The notes under the pieces were generated by a model, which was given only the letters and a program-made list of their open reading frames with translations, had not been told where the DNA came from and searched no databases. This document shows positions 1 through 6,195 of a DNA stretch of 6,197 nucleotides, piece by piece. Position numbers and translations under genes: made by a program. This DNA is from a bacterium (GTDB lineage: Bacteria > UBA10199 > DSSB01), in NCBI GenBank assembly GCA_030426445.1, contig JAUHYS010000131.1, positions 1 to 6,197 of the forward strand, written 5' to 3'. Every line of letters begins with the position of its first letter. Position 1 is the stretch's first letter.

Positions 1-480
1 TGGTGGACAAAATCCTAAATAAAACTTTTCAGCCAAAGCTGCTTTAATTTGACGTTGGTTTAAATAAGCCCAGACTTCCTCTGTTTCTGGCAAATTTTTA
101 AGGTAACAATGGTAATACCAGGCTGCTTGACGGTGTAATTCTAACAGGCGCTCTTTTTTCTTGCCTGATTGAGAATGAGTCGAGTGAGAAATATTCAGTT
201 CAATACCGCCTCGATCCGCCATTTTTTTTACGGCTTCGCTAAAACTGAAACCCTCTATTTTCATCAAAAAATGGAAGACCGTCCCTCCTTCACCACAACC
301 AAAACAATGAAAGGTTTCACGCTCAGGACTGACATAAAAAGAAGGGGTTTTTTCTTGGTGAAAAGGACAGAGCCCACGAAAGCTCTTGCCTGATTGAGTT
401 AATTGAACGTACTCTCCAATCACCTCACCAATGGCAACACGTTGACGGATTTCTGCGAGTTTTTCTTCGGAGAAACTCAA
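1..480 (-). CDS. dnaG: DNA primase DnaG, N-terminal 160 residues (cut by the left edge)
   Basis: DnaG makes the short RNA primers for chromosomal replication in the cytoplasm, working with the DnaB helicase. The visible part holds the zinc-binding CHC2 domain (about residues 5-100): Cys38, His41, Cys59 and Cys62 have the family spacing C-x2-H-x17-C-x2-C, inside LCPFHQEKTPSF and FHCFGCGEGG. The start of the primase core follows (RLLELHRQAAWYY near 111, then a YLGF segment near 154). The Toprim catalytic core and the helicase-binding tail lie outside the window. I chose the TTG at 480-478 because it gives the family N-terminus MSFSEEKLAEIRQRV and has an AGAGG five bases upstream; no ATG is suitably placed. 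The start is 8 bases past the yqeY stop, so translation is probably coupled. It is the third gene of the rpsU-yqeY-dnaG operon. Confidence 0.96.
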   Translation of the reverse strand, partial: MSFSEEKLAEIRQRVAIGEVIGEYVQLTQSGKSFRGLCPFHQEKTPSFYVSPERETFHCFGCGEGGTVFHFLMKIEGFSFSEAVKKMADRGGIELNISHSTHSQSGKKKERLLELHRQAAWYYHCYLKNLPETEEVWAYLNQRQIKAALAEKFYLGFCPP

Positions 481-491
481 AATAACCTCTA
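481..491 (-). promoter_or_regulatory. Ribosome binding site of dnaG, overlapping the yqeY stop codon
   Basis: On the minus strand the sequence is TAGAGGTTATT followed by TTG. The TAG stop of yqeY (491-489) shares bases with the Shine-Dalgarno AGAGG (490-486), which is five bases before the TTG start at 480. This site decides the dnaG start. It implies that ribosomes finishing yqeY sit on the dnaG initiation region, favouring coupled translation (inference). Confidence 0.65.
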
Positions 492-938
492 AATTTTTTT
501 TAATTCTTCCTGGACCTTTTTACTGACCACTTTGCCATCCGCTCTGCCTGTAACTTTTGATTTAAGAGCTTGCATCACTTTACCCATATCTTGAGGGCCG
601 CTTGCATTGACCTGTGTTATCATTTCTTGAATCAAAGACGTTAATTGCGCTTCACTCAGTGGTTCGGGCAAAAAACTTTGGATAATGGACAACTCGAATT
701 GCTCTTTTTCGACCAAATCGGGACGCTTGGCTTTTTGATAGGACTCGATGGACTCTTGTCGTTGTTTAGACATCGTTGCCAAAGCTTGCATTTCTTCTGC
801 AGTATCCAAATCACGCCTGAGATCAATCGTCTTATTTTTTAGAAAAGCTTTGATATTGCGCAAGGCCAGCAAAGCGTCTTTTTGTTGAGCACGCATTGCT
901 TCCTTAATCTTTTCATCAATTTTGTTAATTAATTGCAT
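489..938 (-). CDS. yqeY: GatB/YqeY domain protein (YqeY family)
   Basis: This is a 149-residue cytoplasmic protein, the usual length for stand-alone YqeY. The family resembles the tail domain of the GatB subunit of tRNA amidotransferase. Its cellular role is not well established; a link to tRNA or ribosome function is often assumed. Recognisable parts are the N-terminal helix pair with EAMRAQQKDALLALRNIKA (14-32), the conserved block QRQESIESYQKAKRPDLVEKE (about 59-79), SFLPEPLSE (88-96) and the C-terminal QDMGKVMQALKSKVTGRADG (116-135). It lies 43 bases after rpsU and 8 bases before dnaG, the operon order seen in many bacteria. The ATG at 938 matches the family start, but there is no purine-rich Shine-Dalgarno just upstream (bases read AAAATCTC), so initiation may be weak. 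Confidence 0.93.
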   Translation of the reverse strand: MQLINKIDEKIKEAMRAQQKDALLALRNIKAFLKNKTIDLRRDLDTAEEMQALATMSKQRQESIESYQKAKRPDLVEKEQFELSIIQSFLPEPLSEAQLTSLIQEMITQVNASGPQDMGKVMQALKSKVTGRADGKVVSKKVQEELKKI

Positions 939-981
939 GAGATTTTAAATATCTGAATGAAATCTAAAAAATATTCATTAT

Positions 982-1182
982 TTAACGGCTAGGGCCTTGG
1001 AACATTTTTTTCATAGCGCGTTTACGAGCTGCCACCATTTTACGTTTACGCCGCAAGCTGGGTTTTTCGTAATGTTCTCGTTTACGAATTTCAGAAAGTA
1101 TTCCGGCTTTTTCGCATTGCTTTTTAAAACGGCGTAAGGCAGCTTCAAAAGAGTCACCTTCTCGGATATGGATACCAGGCAT
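982..1182 (-). CDS. rpsU: 30S ribosomal protein S21
   Basis: S21 is a small basic protein of the 30S subunit near the 3' end of 16S rRNA, where it helps mRNA binding at initiation. The 66-residue product has the family core: a start PGIHIREGDSFEAALRRFKK (2-21), then QCEKAGILSEIRKREHYEKPS, then a tail rich in Lys and Arg (RRKRKMVAARKRAMKKM). The sequence matches what I remember of former-Deltaproteobacteria S21 better than the enterobacterial form, which is weak taxonomic evidence. AAGGG lies upstream with an 11-base spacer to the ATG, slightly long. It ends in TAA and leads rpsU-yqeY-dnaG. A promoter candidate precedes it, but read-through from the serine hydrolase operon on the same strand is possible. 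Confidence 0.97.
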   Translation of the reverse strand: MPGIHIREGDSFEAALRRFKKQCEKAGILSEIRKREHYEKPSLRRKRKMVAARKRAMKKMFQGPSR

Positions 1183-1256
1183 GAATTATCAATCCCTTCA
1201 AAATTAATTAGCTAAAGTGCTTAAAGTATTTCATTTAACTTTCATAATAAAACTAA

Positions 1257-1284
1257 ATTTTAAACGATCACCGAAAAAAATCAA
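1257..1284 (-). promoter_or_regulatory. Candidate sigma-70 promoter for rpsU-yqeY-dnaG
   Basis: On the minus strand TTGATT (1284-1279, 4 of 6 to TTGACA) and TAAAAT (1262-1257, 5 of 6 to TATAAT) are separated by 16 bases. Transcription would begin near 1250 and leave a leader of about 68 bases. It lies in the only sizeable gap (1183-1322) on this strand between the two gene groups, where a promoter for the ribosomal and replication operon is expected. The region is AT-rich, so a chance match is possible. I see no strong terminator for the upstream gene in the same gap. Confidence 0.4.
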
Positions 1285-1322
1285 ATAAAAAAACAGGATC
1301 GGGGTGCAATAGCCTATGGGTT

Positions 1323-2405
1323 CTACAAGTTTCTGTCAAGAGAGTTTTCAGTGAAATTTTCTAGCAACAAATCATGGATTTGAGGGCGAAAAACTTGAAT
1401 AATACTATTTTCACGATGAGGGTAAACCCGGTTAGTCAATAGAATGACATACTTTTTATCCGAAAAATCCATCCACAAACTACATCCCGTAAAAGCCAAA
1501 TGCCCTAAAGTTTTGTCAGAAAAATACTTACCAGCCGCACTTTTGGGCTGGCTTACCCGGTCCCAGGCTAGACTTAAAGCCTTGTCAAACTGAGAAAAAC
1601 GGTTAAATGTTTCTTGGCTAAGGACAGAATGTTGACCCTGAGCTATCCTAAAAATAGCTCGAATCCAAACTTCTAAATCCAAAGCACAGCTGAAAAGTCC
1701 CGCATGTCCTGCTGCCCCTCCCAATATCCAAGCATTGTCATCATGAACTTCTCCGATTAATAGACGCTTGCGCCAAGGGCAATTTTCAGTCGCTGCAATA
1801 GGAACGCTTACTTTTTCTAATGGGTTAAAGAAAGTGTTTTTAAGCCCGTATTTTTGAGCGACTTCTACCTCAAAAAGGCCCTCTAATCTTGCCTGAAAAA
1901 TCTCCTCCAAAATAAAACCCAGTAAAATAAAACCTAAATCACTATAAAGTCGTCCCGTACCTGGCGCTTGCTTTAAAGGGATTTGAGAAATTTTTTGAAT
2001 AAAAGCCTCTTTTATCTGCGAATAAGAAAGGCCATGGCCCTTAAAATCTTGATAAAGCGGCGCCCAATCCGGCAAACCAGAAGTATGAGCTAGCAATTGT
2101 TCGATACTAATGTCAGGAGAGCCCTGCCAGGATGGAAGGTAAGTTTTAATGGGAACTTCCAGCTTGAGTTTCCCCTGCTGGTAAGCTGACATCGCTAAAC
2201 AAAGTGAACTGACTACTTTAGTAAGAGAAGCCATATCGAATAATGTCTTTTGATCGACTGGTTGAAATCCCGATTCACGATGGGTCGTTCCGTAATGTTG
2301 GTAAAAGATTCTCTCTTGACCTTTGCCTAATAAAATCTGAGCTCCGGAAAAGCCTTGTTCTTCGATGGCCTTCCTAAATAATGAATCTATTTTTTTTAAA
2401 TTCAT
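1323..2405 (-). CDS. Serine hydrolase, class C beta-lactamase / PBP4B-like (family S12)
   Basis: This 360-residue serine hydrolase has the penicillin-recognising fold. Three active-site motifs are visible: S60-x-x-K63 in ASLTKVVSS, Y154-S-D156 in GRLYSDLGF, and a KTG-equivalent HLAFTG at 302-307. LLAHTSGLPDW (104-114) and GEVHDDNAWILGGAAGHAGL (218-237) resemble the PBP4B (YfeW)/esterase branch more than true AmpC. The likely role is hydrolysis of a D-Ala peptide or ester bond, for example a DD-carboxypeptidase or peptidase; beta-lactam resistance cannot be assumed. No signal peptide or lipobox is seen at the N-terminus (MNLKKIDSLFRKAIEEQ), so it is probably cytoplasmic, unusual for a cell-wall enzyme. 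Its ATG overlaps the ldcA stop as ATGA, with GAGG ten bases upstream, so the two are co-translated. It ends in TAG. Confidence 0.88.
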   Translation of the reverse strand: MNLKKIDSLFRKAIEEQGFSGAQILLGKGQERIFYQHYGTTHRESGFQPVDQKTLFDMASLTKVVSSLCLAMSAYQQGKLKLEVPIKTYLPSWQGSPDISIEQLLAHTSGLPDWAPLYQDFKGHGLSYSQIKEAFIQKISQIPLKQAPGTGRLYSDLGFILLGFILEEIFQARLEGLFEVEVAQKYGLKNTFFNPLEKVSVPIAATENCPWRKRLLIGEVHDDNAWILGGAAGHAGLFSCALDLEVWIRAIFRIAQGQHSVLSQETFNRFSQFDKALSLAWDRVSQPKSAAGKYFSDKTLGHLAFTGCSLWMDFSDKKYVILLTNRVYPHRENSIIQVFRPQIHDLLLENFTENSLDRNL

Positions 2406-3349
2406 ACAGAAGGGTCCTCAAGAGCGCTTTCTAAGAAGACTAAAGCGGGTTCTTGGGTTTCAATTCTTGTTTTGACTCCAAAAGGAATCGTCCAAGACCC
2501 TGAAATATGTCCCGAAGGAAAGCCTAATAAAACCGGAATGCGCATATCTCCTAACAAATCCTTTAACAGTGCCTCAACCACCTCTGGATTATGATGCGCA
2601 TCCTCGAGAGGCCCAAAAACGATCCCCTTCACTCCCTCAAAAAGACCCGCCAGGCGCAAATGGGTCAACATACGGTCAATCTCGTAGAGGCGCTCCCCGA
2701 CATCCTCTAAATATAGAATATTTCCACTGGTTTTTAATTGATAGGGTGTCCCCAAGCTACAAACCACTAAAGAAAGACAGCCTCCCACTAAAATACCCTC
2801 TGCGTTTTTTAAATCTTCACCAGGGAAAAGCGACTTTAAACTGGGAGGCTTTAAACTCCCTAAAGGCCTTGCTTGGGTCAAACAACGCAATAAAGAATGT
2901 TTAGACTCCTGATCTAATTGGTCGCTGATGTCTTTGGCCACTACGGGGCCATGAAAACAAACCCAACCCCAACTTTGCTGGAGGTAATTGAGTAAAACGG
3001 TGAGATCAGAATAACCCAGAAGAATTTTAGGTTTTCCCTTGGGTTGAAAGTTTTTCAAAGCAGGAAGGAGTTGCATCGTGCCATAGCCTCCCCGCGCGAC
3101 AAAAATAGCATGTGTTTCCGAGTCATTGAGTGCTTCTTTTAATTCGTGGACGCGCCGTGAAACCTCTCCAGCAAGATAAAATTTCTTTTCAAAAATATCC
3201 CCGCGGTATTCAACTTGAAAACCCCAAGACTCGATTTTTTTCACGCCTCTTAAGAAAGCCTCACGGTCAAAATTGCTCGCAGGGGCAATAATTTTGATTT
3301 TATCTCCTTTTTTTAAAGGAAGCGGCTTTTTGAAAAAAGGTGGATTCAT
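2402..3349 (-). CDS. ldcA: LD-carboxypeptidase / microcin C7 immunity-like peptidase (family S66)
   Basis: LdcA enzymes remove the terminal D-Ala from murein tetrapeptides in the cytoplasm during cell-wall recycling. MccF relatives instead cleave toxic aminoacyl nucleotides. The 315-residue length is normal. The expected Ser-Glu-His triad is present: Ser114 in LGYSDLT, Glu215 in YLEDVGERLYEIDRML, and His281 in GFPSGHISG. Also seen are the N-terminal block KIKIIAPAS (17-25) and ARGGYG (85-90), both family hallmarks. It has no signal peptide, as expected for the cytosolic recycling enzyme. The ATG at 3349 has an AGGG nine bases upstream. It is the first gene of a two-gene operon with the serine hydrolase (4-base overlap) and diverges from hpnE. 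From sequence alone I cannot separate the LdcA role from the MccF role; LdcA is more likely given the neighbour. Confidence 0.9.
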   Translation of the reverse strand: MNPPFFKKPLPLKKGDKIKIIAPASNFDREAFLRGVKKIESWGFQVEYRGDIFEKKFYLAGEVSRRVHELKEALNDSETHAIFVARGGYGTMQLLPALKNFQPKGKPKILLGYSDLTVLLNYLQQSWGWVCFHGPVVAKDISDQLDQESKHSLLRCLTQARPLGSLKPPSLKSLFPGEDLKNAEGILVGGCLSLVVCSLGTPYQLKTSGNILYLEDVGERLYEIDRMLTHLRLAGLFEGVKGIVFGPLEDAHHNPEVVEALLKDLLGDMRIPVLLGFPSGHISGSWTIPFGVKTRIETQEPALVFLESALEDPSV

Positions 3350-3485
3350 CGTGAAAAACCCTAAGTTTTTTTATGAAATTGAGCAAGTATTGATCTTTAA
3401 TTATGAGACTAGATTTTTTTTTATTTCATGATAAGCATGGATATACTTAGTATAAAAATCATATTTATGACCTTGTTGAGTTTAA
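3350..3485. promoter_or_regulatory. Divergent intergenic spacer, presumed to hold promoters for ldcA and hpnE
   Basis: This 136-base AT-rich gap separates two operons pointing away from each other, so at least two promoters are expected. On the plus strand TATACT (3442-3447) and TATAAA (3451-3456) could serve as -10 boxes for hpnE, but neither has a good -35 at the right distance. On the minus strand CATAAT (3405-3400) is the best -10 for ldcA, again without a clear -35. hpnE has only a weak GAG (3478-3480) five bases before its ATG. No operator-like palindrome or riboswitch was recognised. Confidence 0.4.
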
Positions 3486-4850
3486 ATGTCTAAAAAAGAA
3501 AATTTCTCCGAAATCAGCATTATTGGCGGAGGCTTTGCGGGCCTGGCTGCCGCTTTGCGACTTCATCAGGCCGGAGCCAAGATTCGCATTTTTGAAAAAC
3601 GCCCTTTTTGGGGAGGGCGCGCTTATTCCTTTAAAGAAGCCAAAACAGGAGAAACCGTTGACAATGGTCAACACCTCATGATGGGCGCTTATCACGAAAC
3701 CTTAAAATTTTTAAAAACGCTGGGTACAGATTCTCAACTCCATCAACAAGAAAATCTCGAAATCACTTTTGCTTCCTCCCACAATAACTTTTTTTCGATG
3801 TCCTGCCCTAATTTACCCGCGCCCTTTCATTTAGCTTGGGGCTTGTACAAATTTAAGGGGCTTAACTGGAGAGACAAAGTCGCGATGAATCGCTTGGTTA
3901 AATTTTGCAAAAAAGCGAAACTGGAAGATTCGTTACACAAACGGTCGGTATCGGATATATTCCGTCAAACCAAACAAACCCCTCAATCCATTCGAGTTTT
4001 TTGGGAGCCTGTAGGACTGGCGACTCTCAATGAGCCTATGGAACAAGCCAACGCAGCCCTTTTTGTAGAAGTCATTAAAAGGGCACTTTTATCCAAACGT
4101 CAAGATTCTCAACTGATTGTCCCTAAAGTGGGGTTTAATGAACTGTATTGTGAACCTTTAGAAAAATATTTCAGAGCAAAAAATATCCCTCTGCATTTTC
4201 AAACTCAAATCACAGAAATAAACAAACAAGGCTCGTACTGGTGTCTGCGCAATCAAAACAGAGAAGAATTTTTTTCCGAGAAAATTATTTTAGCCACTCC
4301 ACCCCCCGCACTGAAAAAAATCTTACAAAACTCGGAAAAAACTCTTCAAAAATATATGGCACAGTTAGATAAAATACAAGCAGCCCCTATCGTTTCAATT
4401 AACCTCTGGTACCGTGATTTTAATCCATCACAAACCTTTGTGGGTTTAATCGACAGCCCTATTCACTGGTTATTTAATAAAGCTAAAGTTTACCCCAATA
4501 AACCTGCTAACTATATTAGTTTAGTCATCAGTGGGGCCTACAGTCTAGCGATCATGGAAAAAAACCTGTTAGTTAAGATGGCTCAAGAAGAATTATCACG
4601 CTTTTATCCTCAGCTGGAATCAGATCATCTGATGCACAGTCAAGTCATCAAAGAGTATTGGGCAACCTTTGGTTCCAGAACAGGTGACTATCCATACCGC
4701 CCAGGGTGTCAACTAGATGGAGATGGGGTTTATCTAGCAGGCGATTGGACGGACACAGGGCTGCCTGCAACCATAGAGAGCGCGGTTTTAAGTGGCCATC
4801 GTGCAGCAGATTGTATCCTTGATGCTAAAGCCCAACAGGAGTCGGCATGA
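3486..4850 (+). CDS. hpnE: HpnE-type FAD-dependent amine oxidase (hydroxysqualene dehydroxylase family)
   Basis: HpnE reduces hydroxysqualene to squalene, the last step of the HpnC-HpnD-HpnE route from farnesyl diphosphate, and feeds hopanoid or sterol synthesis at the membrane. The 454-residue length fits. The N-terminal FAD fold is clear: IIGGGFAGLAAALRL (12-26), Glu37 at the end of the second strand for the ribose, and GGR at 43-45. VDNGQHLMMGAY (58-69) and FWEPVGLATLNEP (172-184) are HpnE-like signatures that set it apart from phytoene desaturases. The C-terminal FAD motif is LAGDWTDTGLPATIESAVLS (418-437). No hpnC, hpnD or squalene cyclase is in the window, so the substrate is inferred from family only; a carotenoid-like desaturase is the alternative. 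It ends in TGA overlapping the start of the HAD gene (ATGA), forming an operon. Confidence 0.87.
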   Translation: MSKKENFSEISIIGGGFAGLAAALRLHQAGAKIRIFEKRPFWGGRAYSFKEAKTGETVDNGQHLMMGAYHETLKFLKTLGTDSQLHQQENLEITFASSHNNFFSMSCPNLPAPFHLAWGLYKFKGLNWRDKVAMNRLVKFCKKAKLEDSLHKRSVSDIFRQTKQTPQSIRVFWEPVGLATLNEPMEQANAALFVEVIKRALLSKRQDSQLIVPKVGFNELYCEPLEKYFRAKNIPLHFQTQITEINKQGSYWCLRNQNREEFFSEKIILATPPPALKKILQNSEKTLQKYMAQLDKIQAAPIVSINLWYRDFNPSQTFVGLIDSPIHWLFNKAKVYPNKPANYISLVISGAYSLAIMEKNLLVKMAQEELSRFYPQLESDHLMHSQVIKEYWATFGSRTGDYPYRPGCQLDGDGVYLAGDWTDTGLPATIESAVLSGHRAADCILDAKAQQESA

Positions 4851-5554
4851 AGCCAGCTATCGCTTTTTTTGATGTTGATCAAACATTGATCAAAGGCTAC
4901 TGTGGCTATACAGTGGTCCTTGATCTAATTAAAAAGAGGATGATTAAAAAACGCCGCATACTCAAGGCCTTGACCTATAAAACAATCGGACGGCTTCTTA
5001 AAAAAATGAATGTCCGTCGCATGTATGAAATCACTTTTTCTGACCTGGCTGGTTTTAAACTGAGCGAAATTATGAAACTCGGTGAAGAAATCTTTCATAA
5101 AAAAGTCAAAGCAAATATCTATCAAGAAGCCCTTAAGGAAGTAAAAAAACAGAAAAGCTTGGGGCATAAAGTGGTATTGATTTCTTCTGGACCCCGAATG
5201 GCCATTCAGCCCATTGAAAAATTTTTTCAAGCCGACACTTCTTTTAGTATTGGTCCCCAAATTAAAAAGGGGATTCTCCAAAAAGAAATTGCAGAACCCC
5301 TTTGTTACGAAGAAGGGAAATTGCTTTTGGCCCAACAATTTGCAGAAGAAAACCGCATTGCTATCCAAGACTGCTCTTTTTATTCGGACTCTATTTCGGA
5401 TCTACCTTTATTAAAAACGGTGGGGTATCCTCATGCGGTGAATCCAGATAAATTTTTATTGCGCGAAGCCCAAAGTCGGGATTGGCCTGTTTTGCAATTT
5501 AACAAAATTTTAGGTAAAAATAAAAAAGCCCCTGTTGCAGAACTCAATTTTTGA
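4847..5554 (+). CDS. HAD superfamily IB phosphatase (SerB/CicA-like), substrate unknown
   Basis: This 235-residue cytoplasmic phosphatase belongs to the HAD-IB group. All four motifs are present: motif I FFDVDQTL with nucleophile Asp9 and acid/base Asp11; motif II Ser113 in VVLISSGP; motif III Lys158 in YEEGKLL; motif IV YSDSISDLPLL (179-189) with Asp181 and Asp185 for magnesium. Residues 15-100 form the helical cap and include a strongly basic stretch (29-59, many Lys and Arg) that might touch nucleic acid or acidic lipid headgroups (inference). Gln12 in motif I replaces the more usual Gly or Asn. AGGAG (4837-4841) lies five bases before the ATG, and the start overlaps the hpnE stop, so the two are co-translated. 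A lipid-phosphate substrate is possible from this context but unproven. It ends in TGA, and the A/T-rich tail shows no convincing terminator. Confidence 0.88.
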   Translation: MKPAIAFFDVDQTLIKGYCGYTVVLDLIKKRMIKKRRILKALTYKTIGRLLKKMNVRRMYEITFSDLAGFKLSEIMKLGEEIFHKKVKANIYQEALKEVKKQKSLGHKVVLISSGPRMAIQPIEKFFQADTSFSIGPQIKKGILQKEIAEPLCYEEGKLLLAQQFAEENRIAIQDCSFYSDSISDLPLLKTVGYPHAVNPDKFLLREAQSRDWPVLQFNKILGKNKKAPVAELNF

Positions 5555-5703
5555 TTTTCAAAAAAGAACTCTTTCTCTTTAGAGTAGAAGTCCATATATT
5601 CATTTTAATTAATTTGAGGTAATGTTAACTAATGGATGAAATTTTAAAAAATCATATAAAAAATCCACAAATATCAAAAAAGGAATACTTAGATAAATTT
5701 TAA
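5555..5703. other. Transition zone between bacterial and ciliate-like sequence
   Basis: Past the HAD stop the GC content falls steeply and no gene is recognisable. Contents seen: a short hairpin ACTCT/AGAGT with an 8-base loop (5569-5585, no T tract), a GAGG at 5616-5619, and a 23-codon plus-strand frame. The change from bacterial to ciliate-style coding happens somewhere here. I cannot place it to the base, but the minus-strand coding character is lost just below 5700. Confidence 0.5.
5632..5703 (+). CDS. Possible start of a truncated small gene, 23 codons
   Basis: ATG at 5632 opens a frame beginning MDEILKNHIKNPQ and ending at TAA 5701-5703. The polar, Lys/Asn/Glu-rich composition looks more protein-like than the opposite strand, which here reads mostly Phe, Leu, Ile and Trp. 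A GAGG lies 12 bases upstream, too far to be convincing. It could be the front of a bacterial gene cut by the junction, or chance in AT-rich DNA. I recognise no family. Confidence 0.2.
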   Translation: MDEILKNHIKNPQISKKEYLDKF

Positions 5704-6195
5704 TTAAAATAAATTTTTAAGTCTTTAAGCAAAATTGGGCTTTTCTTTCTTTTCCATCTATTCTAATAACATTTTTTATTTAGTTAATTAATGTTTTAAT
5801 TCTTCATTATCATTATTCTTTAATTATTTATTCTATTCTAGTAATTCTTTGACTCAATTTTTCAGTTATTAAATCTAATATATATGATTATCACAATTCA
5901 TTGAATTTTAAATTTCTTAAGTGACATTTTTTAACTTCTAATTTTAAAATTTCAATTTTTAAATAACTATATCTTATAAATTAATTTCATTATTTAAATA
6001 TTTCTTTTTCCTTTATTCATAATATGAAATATCATTTTATAATTTAACAACTTATTGATTTCTTTATTAAAGTTATTAATTTAGATTTTTAATATCTGGA
6101 TTTAAATCTCTTAATACTTCTAATTATTCATTAATTAATTGATTTTCTTATTTTAAAAGACCAATTTTTTTATTCAATCTTTCAATATTAATATT
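5674..6195 (-). CDS. Partial ciliate coiled-coil protein, readable only with TAA/TAG = Gln
   Basis: Read from 6195 leftward with the ciliate nuclear code, this frame gives about 173 residues of Gln/Asn/Lys/Leu-rich coiled coil open at the right edge, so its 5' end is outside the window. Sample stretches are LKQENQLINEQLEVLRDL, QLQQRNQQVVKLQNDISYYE and HQLTKQKMLLEQMEKKEK. From the Ile at 6186-6184 onward, heptad a/d positions are I, L, I, L, N, I, L, L, a good two-stranded pattern. In the 165 codons down to 5701 I count 21 TAA, 4 TAG, 2 CAA, no CAG, no TGG and one TGA (5856-5854). The next TGA (5676-5674) is the likely stop, though the last residues before it are hydrophobic and may already be 3' flank. 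The function is unknown: such coiled coils are common in ciliate cytoskeletal and basal-body proteins. Extreme AT content suits genomes like Tetrahymena or Ichthyophthirius; the genus cannot be named. Confidence 0.75.

Noticed and set aside
169..393. Plus-strand open frame of 74 codons as a gene
   Set aside because: It lies opposite the clearly recognisable DnaG zinc domain and has no family resemblance.
1284..1322. Terminator after the serine hydrolase: a 5-base stem (ATAGG/CCTGT on the minus strand) before a run of seven T
   Set aside because: The stem is short, contains a wobble pair and has a loop of about 16 bases, so I cannot support termination.
4925..5368. Minus-strand open frame of 147 codons as a gene
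   Set aside because: It is the antisense shadow of the HAD phosphatase, whose four motifs are intact; the shadow protein is a Phe-rich sequence with no recognisable domain.
1..5554. Bacterial genes transferred into the ciliate nuclear genome
   Set aside because: TAA/TAG stops, Shine-Dalgarno sites, ATGA overlaps and a housekeeping operon all fit a bacterial chromosome, and several genes would read through their stops in the ciliate code.
5548..5564. Inverted repeat TTTTTGA / TCAAAAA with a 3-base loop at the HAD stop codon, as a terminator
   Set aside because: The arms are almost pure A/T and no T tract follows, so the hairpin would be unstable and such repeats arise by chance here.
5725..5745. 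Small hairpin AAGC/GCTT followed by a T-rich stretch, as a bacterial terminator
   Set aside because: It has a four-base stem only and lies inside the minus-strand ciliate coding frame.
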